64,000 nt of DNA from Leucogyrophana mollusca (GCA_021014945.1 MU266383.1:1-64000); one strand, 5' to 3'. Positions 36,080 to 48,500 are shown, counted from the first letter of the stretch. Notes: a model not told the origin generated them from the letters alone. A program made the numbers and translations.

Positions 36080-36922
36080 TCAACATCAAATCAGTGACCG
36101 AGCGTCATGAGGGTAGACGTACTGTCCGCATTAGCACAGTATTTTTTTCCCACTGAGGCCATATTATGAAGCTCGTATACCGACATCGTGACCGACGATG
36201 GGTGTGCGGTGTACGGATCGCGGAAGGGGAGGGTTCCTGGGACATGTATTGACTCGGAGAAAGCACCTCATGTTTTGTATGCACGGCTGTTGGGCTGGTC
36301 CAGTTGCCCAGCAAAGGGGGTAGTACAATAGCCGACGTCAAGCTATTCCATTCCGTGTCGATGGCGAGGCTTCGCTGCGCGGTATCGCATGGCCAGGCAG
36401 AGCGAACCTCGTGGTTCCAAGGGCCAATATCGGAAAGATTACTACTTGGTTGATGAAGCTGCCTAAGAACCGTCCAGGCTGAATTGACTTGGAGTTCCAC
36501 AAAGTGCTGGTGGCAGACTAGTCTGAGGCGAGCTAAGTCCATGCACTCGCTGAGTTTTGTGTTTTTTTGTACAGCTTCACAGAAATCTCTTCGGTGGAAA
36601 CCTTTACAGCTTCCTTTGTGATGGTCGTCCTGGTATAAACAGCACATATCCTTGATTATCGCTGACCCAGGGAAGATGTATAGGTTATTGTCTGACTGGA
36701 GCCGCTGAATTCGGGTTCTACCAGGTCCCGGAGCTCGCCGCTGCAGTCAGGTACTATAAATAAAGAGGGGCCCGACGCCACCTTTCGGCTTTACTTAGTT
36801 TGTTTCAAGTTCCACTGACATCAAGCTTGTACCATAAATAAACCCTGGGTCCATCAGATAAAGCTGGACGCGATTCCAAGTACATTGTTACCCATCAGTC
36901 GTCACGGAAAGCAGAATCTATC
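36080..36922. promoter_or_regulatory. Divergent promoter region, OPT transporter / PSD
   Basis: This 843-bp spacer separates two outward-pointing start codons. The PSD side carries a TATA box. A 180-codon minus-strand frame at 36105-36647 has no family resemblance and overlaps the promoter, so I do not call it. Confidence 0.45.
36755..36763 (+). promoter_or_regulatory. TATA box of the phosphatidylserine decarboxylase gene
   Basis: TATAAATAA lies about 168 bp before the ATG at 36923, on the correct strand and with no ATG-rich sequence between. Confidence 0.5.
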
Positions 36923-38225
36923 ATGCCGAACAGCCTGAACTTGAAACCCCACTTCTCTGACAACGATGCCGTCGCACATTCTCTTCTCGAGGCCGTCGAA
37001 CACTCTGAGCACGAGGGTAACGTTACCCAACACATCCACGGTCATGACCATCTACAGGGACACTTTTCATTTCTGAAGAAATGGGTCCCAGAGCTGGAGA
37101 CCCTGGCAAGCAACTACCACGTCGGGAATTTTGTCATCGACCGACAATCTGGGGAGCGCTTCTTCGAAAGCATGCCCATCTATGCCAGGCTCGGCATGCA
37201 TTTGCTATTCTATGGCAAGGAGCAAGTCAAGGTCCTCGAGAAAAACAAACGCATCGAGGAATTGCTCAAGGAGCAAAGCGTCCGGGAAGGACGGATCTAT
37301 GATAGCCCCGAGTCTTTCAAGAGCATTCAATCTTTCATTGCCACGTACAAGATAAACACGGAAGAACTTCTCGAGCCTGCTGTCACCCCCCACAACTATC
37401 CTACTTTCAACTCTTTCTTCTATCGGAAGCTCAGGCCCGGTGCACGCACGGTCGAGAATGCAGATGACCCCAATGCGTTCTGCTCTGCTGCAGACAGCAG
37501 ACTTGTCGTCTATCAAACCATTGATCTCGCCCAGAAGTTCTGGGTGAAAGGAGACGAGTTCACCCTTCCTAAACTCCTCCATCTCGACGAGTCTGATGAT
37601 ATATGCAAATCGCTTGACGGCGGCTCCCTGGCCATATTCCGGCTTGCACCCGCAGACTACCATCGGTTCCACTGTCCCGTAGACGCGAAGGTTCTTGGCA
37701 ATGCAAAGGATATCCCGGGGCAATATTACACAGGTGCGTCCAACGCACACTTCATAAACTCCTCTCTTGGTAGACATCCCCTAATTGTTTTCATCTGCAG
37801 TCAATCCTCAAGCGGTGAACGAGGAAGGCTTCGACGTTTTCTCTATGAACAGACGTTCAGTGATTTATCTTGAACATAACGTCACCAAGAAAGTTATCGC
37901 ATATGTTGCGGTGGGGGCTCTCTTGGTCGGAAGTGTCAAATGGACAGTTGGGGTGTGTGCTTCCCCTATGACCATCTTAGCCTTTGATTATCAGTACTGA
38001 TGCCTCGTCTTTCAGGAAAATGCTGAAGTCAAGCGGGGGGACGAGCTCGGGTATTTTGCGTACGGCGGCAGCACAGTCCTTGCGATCTTCCCGCCCGGCG
38101 TGATCGAGTTCGACAGTGACCTCGCCCAGAATTCCGAAGGGAAAAGCCCTACATCCCAGGGTCATCCCGTTGAGACGCTCGTGAAAATGGGAAACTCGCT
38201 TGGGCACATCCCACCTTCCCCTTAA
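36923..38225 (+). CDS. Phosphatidylserine decarboxylase-like protein (fungal soluble type)
   Basis: Pyruvoyl enzymes of this family turn phosphatidylserine into phosphatidylethanolamine. Exons are 36923-37733, 37801-37952 and 38016-38225, giving 390 residues. Family landmarks are LASNYHVGNFVIDRQSGERF, YPTFNSFFYRKLRPGARTV, AFCSAADSRLVVYQ, FRLAPADYHRFHCPVDAKV and VNEEGFDVFSMNRRSV. The self-cleavage site is YFAYGGSTVLAIFP; the proenzyme would break between Gly and Ser to make the pyruvoyl group. There is no mitochondrial leader, membrane segment or C2 domain, unlike PSD1 and PSD2 of yeast. Several such genes often occur per basidiomycete genome, some linked to specialised metabolism. Confidence 0.92.
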
Positions 38226-38539
38226 GACGACGGGACAGGTTTTAATTTCACAAGGACGATCGAACGAGCTAGTGTACGAATTAAATTTGTCTCGCGGAAT
38301 CTCCAGCAGTGTATGTACCATTATTTTAGCTTTCTCTGTACTATTTCCTCCCATAGCCATCTCGCCTCAATTACCAGTGAAAACTAGAAGTACCTCCATT
38401 TGCTCACGTTCTTGGCGCCCCCGCCTCCCCCGCGTCACTTTTCCTGCAAGTTTAAGTGTGGTGGATCAGCTCCAGCTAATCATGATAGGACTTTGTGAGT
38501 GGCTTCTTAAGTACCTAGCTTAGAACACTTACGAGGAAG
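38226..38539. other. Short intergenic stretch between PSD and the peptide gene
   Basis: This holds the 3' flanks of two convergent genes. It would contain further exons if the peptide gene is spliced and longer. Confidence 0.4.
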
Positions 38540-38701
38540 CTAGGCACAGTCGCGCGCGATGATGCATTCTCCCGGTGGGGATGTCGCCAGACACTTACAA
38601 GCCTGAGGATTGGGCTCACGCACAACGGCGCCAGGTGCCGCTAGGCTGGGAGAAAGACATGCGAGGATGGTAAATAGAGCAAGGGTAAGTGAGAACTGCA
38701 T
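38540..38701 (-). CDS. Very short secreted cysteine-rich peptide (53 residues)
   Basis: The ATG at 38701 opens a signal peptide, MQFSLTLALFTILACLSPSL, with a probable cleavage after SLA. The mature part ends ACKCLATSPPGECIIARDCA, with four cysteines (C-x-C-x9-C-x5-C). A TATA box lies about 50 nt upstream, as at the other secreted gene. The cysteine part begins at a perfect GTAAGT donor, and the stop codon is part of a CCTAG acceptor, so the same 58 nt could be an intron. Splicing it would give a 37-residue product (ending ASSS) unless a 7-nt micro-exon and further exons follow. I prefer the unspliced reading as simplest, but not strongly. Confidence 0.5.
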   Translation of the reverse strand: MQFSLTLALFTILACLSPSLAAPGAVVREPNPQACKCLATSPPGECIIARDCA

Positions 38702-38748
38702 GTTGTAGTGCTCGAACAGATTATGCGAACGAGAGTGACCTTGTTCAG

Positions 38749-38756
38749 CTTTTATA
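38749..38756 (-). promoter_or_regulatory. TATA box of the short secreted peptide gene
   Basis: TATAAAAG on the minus strand lies about 48 nt before the ATG. Confidence 0.5.
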
Positions 38757-39505
38757 CGTCAGGTATGGCACTGGTGCCCGTTCAGGCTTAATGCCGTCGC
38801 CACTGGTATGCACGGGGAAGAGGAGTCTTGATGGTGTTTCATCTGCGATGGAGCGTCACGGATGGTATTCTAGTCAGGGCAAGCGCAACGCCTCTAAGTC
38901 TGAGGCGCAGTTACTACCATTTGTCTTGACTGCAGCGCCTCTCCGAGTCCTTGCGCAGAGAACGGACCGTATTAGGGCCGACGATTGGATTCTGACTCCT
39001 CGGCTTCACCAAACCTGTCCCGACTAGCCTTCAATAGGCGACACCGCAGCCTCTCTCGACAACCATGCCCTTGCAACGAAATACATCGGCCATCACGGGT
39101 CGCCTTCCAAGTATCTTGTCGTCGGCCGATGCTGCATGGCAGGTATTGTGGTCACAGTACTTCAGTATCATATGATTCGCGCGGACGCTGGTCGTTTTGG
39201 CTCCCGATCTGAGACTGCTGGTTAGTGGAGTCGCATTGTCCGCCCTGCTTGCAAGGGACGTGAATAGACCGGACGGGCGTAAAGGATGTTGACGGACCCT
39301 GGAAGCGATGGCTATGGTTGATGCACTGCAACTACTTGCAGGGGTCAAAACGCAGTGGTAACCCAGTATCAGGGTTAGGGTATGACGGAGCACACGCACG
39401 GACCTCGTCACGCAAATTACTGCGGCAGCTTACGCCTGTCCTGCCTTATCTCACGGCCATGGTAGTGAACGTGCACCATCTTTGTCTCGTTCAAGCACTA
39501 TAGTC
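38757..39505. other. Intergenic, nothing recognised
   Basis: Apart from the promoter of the peptide gene at the left side, this is the upstream flank of the dehydrogenase. No further motif was seen. Confidence 0.45.
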
Positions 39506-40818
39506 ATGGGGGTACTCATTTCCTGGGTTCGTGAAGCAGCGCCCCCCGCATCCACTTTCTCAGTCCAAGATATACCAGACTTGGCTGGCAAGGTGATTAT
39601 CGTGACTGGCGCAAATACAGGCATAGGAAAGGAGACAGTCAAGGTGACACTCTATAACATGGATCTTATTGTCTCGACGGCCTATTCATCGTTGGTTTTT
39701 GCCATCCAGGCTTTACTGGTGCATGGTGCGAAGGTTTACATCGCCACGCGAAACCAGGACCTGGCGGAAAAAGCAATACTTGAATTGAAGCAGGAAACGG
39801 GGAATGAAGCTATATTTTTGAAGCTTGACCTAGCAGATTTGAGTTCCGTGAAAGCCGCTGCTGAAGAGTTCACAAGGTGCGTGGAACATTCAGCGACGTG
39901 TGTAGGCGCTTTAAACCCTCTCAACAGCAAGGAGACGCAGCTTCATGTGCTCTTCAATAATGCGTGAGTTTACCAAACAAAAAGTGGCCCATTGGATAGC
40001 GTCTTATTCTTCCAGTGGCGTGATGGTTCCACCTGTTGAGCGTGTCACCGCAAACGGCTACGATCTTCAATTTGGCACCAACGTTCTTGGTACGAAGGAT
40101 CATAATGCACTCCTTCTTCACTAATCATCATCCAGGTCACTTCTACTTCACCAAATTACTTCTTCCCACCCTCATTTCAACCGCTCAGGCCTCCCCAGAT
40201 GGTCATGTCCGGGTCGTGACGACTTCTTCCTCGGCGCACCTGTTCGGAAACCTCGATTTTAACACCTTCAAGGACGGTCCCGCACGCAAGAAGCTTTCAA
40301 CAAACGTTCTGTACTGTCAGAGTAAATTTGTATGTTTGCGGTCTTGGATATGCATTCCACAGCTCACCGTCATACAGGGAAATATAGTATTTGCAGTGGA
40401 GCTGGCGAAACGCTATGGCGATCAAGGCATTGTTTCGACTTCGCTAAATCCAGGGAACATTCAGTCCGATCTACAACGCTATGTTCCTGATTTCGCTCGG
40501 AAGTTGATGGTACGCAAAGTTTGCCTTGGCAACCCTTTGTTGGGGTATTCACATCAACTATGCAGAATACTTTCGTCCTGTATGACACCCCGACGGGAGC
40601 TCTTACTCAATTGTACGCAGGAACCGGTACAGGAGCTGCAGGTCTTAATGGAAAGGTGAGAAGATCAAGATGACGTAGGGAAGGTGTTGCTCACAAGTGT
40701 TTCTGCACAGTATCTCGTGCCATGGGCTAGGGTGAGCCCTGCGCGCAAAGAGACCCAAGATCCCAAGCTTGGCCAGGCATTGTGGGAGTGGTTGGAGGAG
40801 CAAGTCAAGGACATTTAG
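39506..40818 (+). CDS. Short-chain dehydrogenase/reductase (retinol-dehydrogenase-like)
   Basis: This is an NAD(P)-dependent Rossmann-fold oxidoreductase with an unknown substrate. The cofactor motif is KVIIVTGANTGIGKETVK, ending exon 1 (39506-39643), and exon 2 resumes at 39710 as ALLVHGAKVYIATRN. LDLADLSSVKAAAEEF, LHVLFNNAGVMVPP, LQFGTNVLG and GHVRVVTTSSSAHL follow. The catalytic Y-x3-K is VLYCQSKF, and IVSTSLNPGNIQSDLQRY matches the substrate-loop region. The C-terminus reads TGTGAAGLNGKYLVPWAR and ends LEEQVKDI. About eight exons with short introns are needed. The nearest types are the light-induced or retinol dehydrogenase-like SDRs common in basidiomycetes. It is convergent with the coiled-coil gene. 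Confidence 0.9.
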
Positions 40819-41026
40819 GGCCACTATTTGTACATGCATAAACGCGGTGGAATCCCCGCGTTTTGGTCGTGTGGGAGCAAAGAACGGAAAAAAGACAGGA
40901 TGACATGACCGTGACATGCGTGAACAGTATAGAGTGAGGATCCAACGAAATACCCTTTCGATCATCCACCAAAAAGGAGGTAGCAACGCTGCACCCGAAC
41001 TTAGGACGAATGTTATCGCCTTGGGT

Positions 41027-43139
41027 TCACGCCTCGTCTTCAGACGACGAGTCAAGGGGTATATACCGTCTTGCGCTGCTACGAGCACGCTGTAGCTGAG
41101 ATATAATACGGGGAAAGGGTGTGAGTAATGATTTATGCCACAGCAGCCACCTCTCTGCAACATCACAATGAAAGACGAGTAACCGCCCGCAGAGATATAA
41201 ATAGAGGCACAAAAACGACAACTCACGACAGACATTTGAGCGCGCCTGTCCCGCAAGCTCATCGGCTTAGGTGAGGCGGAAGGGTGGTGGGCAGCAGGAG
41301 ATGTTAACGAGAAAGCACCAGTTTCAGGAAGAAGAGTTGGCACGACAAACGCAGAATCGTCAAAGCGAACTTGAGGCACGTCCATGGAAATCAGTGGCTT
41401 CGGGGTTGTTCGACTCCCTCGGGCATGGAACACGGGAAGGATCGTGTCATCCTCGCGCTGTGGAAGCGTATGAGCGACTGGGCTGAGAGATGGGATGGGG
41501 CTAAGCGGGGAAAGGGGATCCTCGAAGAAACCGAGCGGAGGCTGTTGGCGGGTTCCTTCCGACTTGATGATCGTACGTTCATAAGAGATAGGTGGAACTG
41601 GGGATACCGCATGTTGGCGTGGCTCGAAGAGGGGAGTGGAGATACTCAGGCACATGTCCTTGCTCCTCCCTCTTGTTAACAGCGCTAGGATGGCGTCCTC
41701 GTCGCGAGATTGGGGTTTAAATGCCGGCTGCGGTGGCAACACTGTCATTCGTTTTGAAGGCCTTTCGGTGACGAGGGTTGGACTACACTGCCGTGACCGA
41801 TCACGTTTTCGCGGAGTGTTGCCTCGCTTCGTTTCGGCCTGTGGAGTATTCTGTCGCTGTATTGAGTTTGCAAAAGAAAGTTGCGTCGTAGGCCCGTTAG
41901 GGGATGTGGTTGGAGCCGAAATCGATAAAGCCCGGGGTCCAGGATGATGTTGAGCTCCGGGAGAGACAAGGTCGCCTCCTGTGGGTGCCGGCTGCTCGTG
42001 AACCGCCGCATTGGCCGAGGATCGATGGTTTATTTCTGCAAAGGGTCTTCTAGGGGTCGGGGGAGCTTTTGGTTTGTGTGACAAGGGCTCTAAGATTTCG
42101 GTCTGGTTAGTGGTAATTTCGACATCAGATAGTGTACATGATGATGATGATCCCAAGTTCGAAGCTCGATGAGGTGTGCTGCGGTTCTGTGCGTCAAAGC
42201 GCATCCTCTTAGTCGGCGATGTCGAGGCCTGTCGAGGCAGAGATGGCACCGGCAGGACCGGGTGATCCCAGTTTCCTTGAGCATCAGAGGGACCATCCAA
42301 AGTGGAACGAGGGCGCTTGCGAGGACTTTTATTCGTGTGAGCATGTGAGTCAAGTACTTGGGCCGAAAGGCTGCGCATATGCGCATATAGGCTACTTTTC
42401 ATGGCTTCGACGTCTTGTGTGAGGGAAGAGAGAGTGGGAGTGATGCTTTCTAGCATGCTGGCCTTCGCTGATTCGACGTGGAGAGGAACAGCCTGGACGA
42501 GAGGAAGAAGAGGCAAAACGGCAACAAGCATGGTGTTCTGCTGGTCTTGAATCGTTTGGATAGCATGCAACTGCGATTGAAACAGCTGAAGCAAGGTGCA
42601 TTGCGCTAAGTAGCGTTTCGTAGGGTAGGATGGATACAATACCGTCTGAAGTGCATCTATGCGCTTGTGCAAAACTTGTACGTTTTGTTCCGCGGAAGTG
42701 TGCGACTGGTGCAGCGACTCGAGAGCGGCGGACTGTGCAGGGGCACCGATGCAGTTCTTGAGTTCATCAAGACATCTGTTAGCTAACGGCACGATATATG
42801 AATGGTTGATGCGTTTGAAGTGCCCATACTGTATTCACGGTGACTTCGGTTCCACTCACCTATGTCTGCCATCTCACCAAGGACCCTTTCCCGTTCGCTC
42901 TCGAACAGTTTATGAACATCTCCGACCGCCTTTCTGGCTGCATCGACACCAGTGGTCAGAGTGTCCACCCGAGAAGCAAACTTCTCTAGGTTTGCCTGCG
43001 TGTCATGAATAAGCATACGCATTGACGTCCCTGTTTTGTCGAGGGGTGCGAGCGGTGGGATAGATAAGGCGTCTGGAGGCGAGTTGGATTGTGGGACCTC
43101 TTTGCGTAGAATATGAGCCCATAATGCGTTTGAGGCCAT
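41027..43139 (-). CDS. Uncharacterised coiled-coil, Ser/Pro-rich (nuclear-looking) protein
   Basis: Exon 1 begins MASNALWAHILRKEVPQS and joins after GEMADI to CLDELKNCIGAPAQS. The first 180 residues are helical and heptad-like (SLHQSHTSAEQNVQVLHKRI; LFQSQLHAIQTIQDQQ). The remainder is low-complexity Ser/Pro/Arg with basic clusters (SPRKRPRSTLDG, SPTKRMRF, NTPRKRDRSR) that look like nuclear localisation signals. The last exon ends RRYIPLDSSSEDEA. A 57-nt stop-free segment in the coiled coil (from GTATTG to TTCAG, about 42,590-42,645) carries proline-rich codons that would break the helix and is probably a spliced in-frame intron. I do not recognise the family. Confidence 0.7.
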
Positions 43140-44529
43140 GGTGAATCATATGCTTGTGGCGGAACAAGAGTGGGCTGACCAAGCAATGCGTATGGACGGA
43201 CGCGAAGCTACCTTTGTGCTTACCGGTACCGCTGAGACCCAGAGATATCTTCTTGCGAAAACTCAGTTCACATCGCATTCGCAGAAAATACTGTACCAAT
43301 AAGGAACACCGCCGACATTTCTACTGCCAGCACCTACATGGCCCCAATCCGTAGCAGACTCCTCCGCTAATAAGTTCGGCAGGACCGTACACCCGAATTG
43401 TATCATTGAAAAGAAAATGGTGGATGCTGACCACAAAGTCAAGGTAAAGATGATTGTCAGTGGGTCGGATACTAGATAGTCCGACGGGTTCGTGCGTGCC
43501 TAGTAGATATCTTGGATTTGGGACCCCCCTAGCGTATCCTTGAGCTGTAAATTCTGATCTATCGCCTACACCACTGGTACCCAAAGTCAAGGGCCACCAA
43601 AAGTACTCAGTTGCGACGCATGACCCCAACTTTCAGACCAGGCAACAGGTTGTCTGAGACTCTGCCCCTCCACACGTCTGGATCCTGAAATTGTTTTTTC
43701 GGCGGTATATGTTTGTCCTTGCCTTTATTAACGTTGTCCGAAAGACACACAGGAAAGTACATCTGCAAAACACGTTAGTGAAAGTTCGGACCCCAGGCCG
43801 TTACGATCACCAAGGGGGCGTCGTGATTGGCTGAAGCACCACCCTGGCCCGAGTCTATACAAAAAAGAGCATCCCTGAAAAAGTCTCGGCTTTTTCAAAG
43901 TGAGTGGACTTTTAGATGCTAAGAGCTTGCTAGATGCATACAGAGTGAATACCTTTTGAGCGGCCTTGGCCCTTTTGGCTCCTGCGGCTTCAGCGGCGCA
44001 GCCGCATCGACCGAGGGAAGCCAAGGAGCACCTCGCATGGGTATTACTGGAATCTGGCAGGCATGCGGTACTACTATTGAATCCAATGAATACGGTAGGC
44101 ATGACTATGATACGCGGTTTGCGAATCGGTAGTGTTCAATTCAAGAGCGGCAAGTACGCGATAGTTAGTGAGTTTTTATATGCGGAGGGACAATCATGAA
44201 CGGAGGTAAGTAATGGGCAACAAGAGTCACCAGCGATCATCGATGTATGTAGTCATAAAATGCAGTCGCAGAATGCAAGCGTTGTAAGTGGTACTGTATC
44301 GTGCGGGATGATGGAGAAGTGTATCGTGTACATGTATGAACTGAATGAGCAATGGGTGGGGAACGAAAGCGTCTGTGTGCAGTAAGGAGATTTAAAATGC
44401 TGTATAATGTGATCACATAGATAATAAGAGGGGGTTGAGATAGTCGTGAAGGAGAACGCCAACCTGTGCGTTCAATCCACTGGGATTTTATGTCACCGAT
44501 ATAATAAAGTATGCACAGGCGAGATAGCG
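43140..44529. other. Intergenic, nothing recognised
   Basis: Small overlapping frames (for example 43321-43629 and 43728-44102 minus, 43966-44199 plus) have no family resemblance or splice support. Confidence 0.45.
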
Positions 44530-45581
44530 TTATGAGACACCACCGATTTCGATGAAGCTCCTCCAGTTCCACGAGAGGTCGTCGTCCTTGAGGTCAATGA
44601 AGCTTTTGAAACCGAACCACGAGTCGATGGTACTCCCGCGTTTGCGCCTTTGGGGCGGCGCTGATTGGGGAGTGAAAGGCGCTTTAGGAGAAAGATGTTT
44701 GCGGGACAAAGATGGCATGATCGCGTCTGCTTCGTCCTCGATATCGGCAAACGAGCAGAAGTCATCCACATGGATCTGAGGAGTAATAGGGGGCTCCGAG
44801 GAAACTGCGGGCTCCTCGTCTTCGTCCTCACTCAAGCTCATGAAATTGCGCCGTAAGCGAGACCGTGGGATGCGGCCAGCTGCGCGAGAGCGACCCTCGA
44901 GGCAAGCGAGGGCATCCATCCGGCTTTTGCGTCGGTCATGAGAACTGATTGACGCGGACCGCAGGGACGATGGCCTAGGCGAGGACGGTACAGGTGAGAG
45001 CTGGGAACTGCAGATAACTGGAGTGGAATAGGAAGAACGATGAAGCGATGGGATTATGGATAGCTGTGGAGAAGGTTGAATAGAAGGGGGTCGTGAAGGC
45101 ATATCGGTGGTGTTTGGAAGCTCGGGTAAAGAGGACGAAGGTGCGGGCTTTGGGGAAGGGATATGTCGTAAGGATTCACGTGAAGAACGGCGCACAGCAG
45201 GAGAGCGAGGCAAAGGAGGATTGGGTAGTGGTTCACTTCTGCGAGGATAACGTTAGAAATGACACCGTGAGACCACGAGAAGAATATGAGCACATACGAC
45301 ATGTCAAAAGGTGGGATTGGATCTGAGGCGTATGTCCAACTTGTGGACTTTGAGGTGTTGGAGGGTTTCCGACGGTGTGTACCCTTCAGCAGGTTATACT
45401 CTGCCAAGTCAAGGGAAAGGAAAGACCGTAATTCAACGGTGTCCCGACCACTTTGCAGGGTGAAATAAAACGCTGAAGCGTCGTCAGGTGGCGGTTGCGT
45501 TTTCTGCGAGGCATCAGAAAACGACGCTGAGGGCGCGACCGATGAAACCCCAGGAGCAGGGCGTGACGCAGACGAACCCAT
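44530..45581 (-). CDS. Uncharacterised protein with predicted N-myristoylation site
   Basis: Two or more exons. The first starts MGSSASRPAPGVSSVAPS, matching the MGxxxS myristoylation consensus (Gly2, Ser6), and includes FYFTLQSGRDTVELRSFLSL. It joins after PPFDM through a GTATGT donor to SSEPLPNPPLPRSPAVRRSS. The middle is Ser/Pro/Arg-rich, followed by a conserved-looking segment (RMDALACLEGRSRAAG, then RNFMSLSEDEDEEPAVS). The C-terminus is compact and aromatic (TIDSWFGFKSFIDLKDDD, then LSWNWRSFIEIGGVS). The ATG at 45581 was chosen for the myristoylation motif. Roughly 330 residues; function unknown. Confidence 0.68.
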
Positions 45582-48500
45582 GCATCGATCGGCGAGAAGG
45601 CCCCAAGTGAACAATGGTGAATAGGAGGAATGCATCATGAGAAAGACAAAGAGATTAGTTTGAACGGAAAGGCCAGAGGCACGACGGGCGAAAAAAAACA
45701 AAAGGACGGAAACACAGGTCTCTTTATACAAAAGCAATGCGTCGTCACGAGCGATCGGATAGACGCCCGAAGTTTATTTCGCAAAGCCTTCCGTGCCTTC
45801 ACAAGTTCACAAATGGTTTGGCTCCAGGGTGTGGCCTTGCAGGGTCGCTCTGGCACCGAGTTATTCACACCAGATCCGAATCGGGTCAATTGACGGCGCC
45901 GAGAACAAAGCCTCTCTGCCGTATACTCCCTGCCAACACAGCCTTTGCCTTGGGGTCGCAGTATGAACCCGCCCAAGTTGTAGCTGCTTTTCCTCAATCC
46001 CAGTATGTTTCAGCCGGGTAGGATCTGTAATTGAGGAAATATCACATCGCTATCTGTGCCTTCCCTTTTTTTTTTTCTGGATGTCGGACCGGGAAGGTAC
46101 ATGCGCAACGCCACTATCGCAGTGGCCAAAAACTCCGGAAACAAAAAACACCATGGCACGACTCTGCCACGTTTACGACCGCTTTTGCCACCTTCCCAGC
46201 GCTCAGAGCAAGTGCTTCCATTTGTGCCGGTCAATCGCCAACGATCTGATTAATGATATCACAATCAGCCTTCGAGAGCAGCGTTGGGGGCACGCCTGTA
46301 GTTCGGTTTACCCCTCGATAGATTGACGGGAAGGAGACAGCTACTCCGCCTTCTCAGAAGGCCACAGCTCAAGATAAGACGATTCCAACAGACAAAAGCC
46401 CCTCCGCTGGGAACCCGGCCAGGTCCCGGGACATCGTTGGAGACCGGCCGAGTTCGCAATCCGCGTTATCATATAGTGGTGGATCTCGGCGCAACAGGGT
46501 CATCGTGCCATATACACTCCTTTCCACACTTACTTCTGGCCTCCATGAGCCCGTGGTGAGCGGTACAAGTTGTCATGGGAATTGCAACGTTGAGCGGTCA
46601 GCGCGACGCGGATCTGTCGGGTTCTGGCGCTGCCAGTGAGCACCAAAGATAATGTTAATTAATCAACCCGGGCGCTATGTTGCAAACTAACAGTGTAAAA
46701 ATACACCGGAGGTGTCGTGTAACATACGATTATGCGAGCGTTTCAGCTCCCAGCATTCCTCCTGTCAAGAAAACGTCCCTCCATGCGCCTGCATCGTGGG
46801 TGGGCAAAGGTGGACATGTGCTACGAGCCTGCCGTGTCTCAGAATCCTATAGTCCATTTGTTTCATCTCAAACACGAGGTGGTTACCCGTCGACAGTTCT
46901 GCGGCTCGAATCCATGTCTCGTGGCACCTCCGGAGGTTCATTGTATACCTCCGTCCGTTTATGGTTATGGCGTGGCTGTTGCAGTTTCCCTCATCTTATT
47001 GCTCTAGAATTGAAATCGCTGACTCGTCTTCGTTTGAGTAGATCTAAATTGTGCGAGTCGGTCTGAGTCAAGCTCGTTAACTGCTGTTAACTACCGCATC
47101 ATCTTCTCGAAATTCTATCCGCGCTTGACAGTTCTACCATATGGGCCATGTGCTTTGCGCCTTGCCCATCTGCATTCGGGATCTTGGTAAGTACGCGCAC
47201 CAGCTGTTGGTTTCTTCGACCAACTGACAGGATATCATGATGCGAATGTTTTCTTTAGACATAAATCGAGGATTATGGAGATACGCGAGCGGATTTGGAT
47301 GTCGGAGGGCATATATCTCGAAGTTTTCGCCTTCTGCTATGAGAATCTCCGGAGGGCTTCTGCACAAGCTCCACATGGGACCGGATGGGAGCCAGCCGGC
47401 AGCATACTCATTCTCAATCCTGATCATCCAGACTCGCGCCAGATTGCATTCAATTCTTACCGACCTTGGGCTCTTAATCTCCTCACCGAGTTTCTCGTGT
47501 TAAGTTTCTTTGTCAGTGTCCGCAGTTCTAATCAATGATTCAGACCGTTCAGGATTTTCGATAATTGACATGTTATGACCTGGTACGCTGTTGCGCTACC
47601 TCGTCTTTCCTCTAACGGTAGAAACATGCCGCCGCTAAATTGAGGGTTTCTGACGGTCAAAAGACTGTCGTTGCCAAATCCTCGTCCTTGCGGCACTGGC
47701 CTAATCAGGATCGCCTCGCTGCTCGTCAGACCTCCTGTCATTCGCCAAATTGGGGTTGCACGCCCACCATCGTTTCGAGATCGTAAAGTGATCGTGATGC
47801 AACTTCAGAGTATCTGAAGCGAGCAGGTTCCGATGATGAATCCGGTCGCCAGGCTAAGGGTCGCCTCGAGTTCGCGGCAAACTCTGCACCGGCGGCTGAG
47901 CGCCCCAGAAAGCCCCACGTCAAGACGTGTCGTTATTGTCATTACCGTCGACTGTTGACGAAAGCATAGCCAGGGAATTTCGGCGCCCACTCGATGACAT
48001 ATACTAGGTCTGGTCTCTCGCTTCTGCAGGAGCGACTTCGATAACATATCATATATTACTGTTCAACAACGGTAACGTCGTAAACTTCGCATCCAGGTCT
48101 CGAATTGATGGTCGGCTCGCTCACCTCACCAGGCGTGTACAGGTGACTGGTGCCACCATCAAAACCAGGACGTTACATATCTTCCATCTCGTCATGCCTC
48201 GCGAGCATTCGGCGCCCGTTGGGTGGCGTAATGTGCCCTTGTTTAACTCCACATGTTGGCCATTGCCGTCACAAATCTCACTCGGTTCCATCGAGTTACC
48301 GTCGGCGACGAGTTCACGTTCGTTGAAGGCTGTTCTCTTGGAGCCCTGGTATTCGAGAAGTATCCTCAAAGACACCGGCGATCACAGTTCGGCCGCCTGT
48401 CTTGTCCCGTCATCTCGATCAGGCGACTTCATGGAGGCTTTGCCAGCCGCGCATCAAAATGGTACAGGGCTCGAGTGGGGTGGTACTCGCTGGTACTCCC

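Noticed and set aside
36105..36647. 180-codon minus-strand open frame
   Set aside because: It lies in the divergent promoter of OPT and PSD, resembles no family and covers the PSD TATA-box neighbourhood only by chance openness.
40645..41026. Long C-terminal extension of the coiled-coil protein (reading on to 40645)
   Set aside because: The frame after MSV crosses a GTGAGT donor. Splicing to LQRARSSARRYIPLDSSSEDEA gives a natural acidic end at 41027 and avoids running into the convergent dehydrogenase gene.
46910..46925. GCTCGAATCC resembling a tRNA T-loop
   Set aside because: No matching acceptor stem, anticodon arm or GGTTC context could be found around it.
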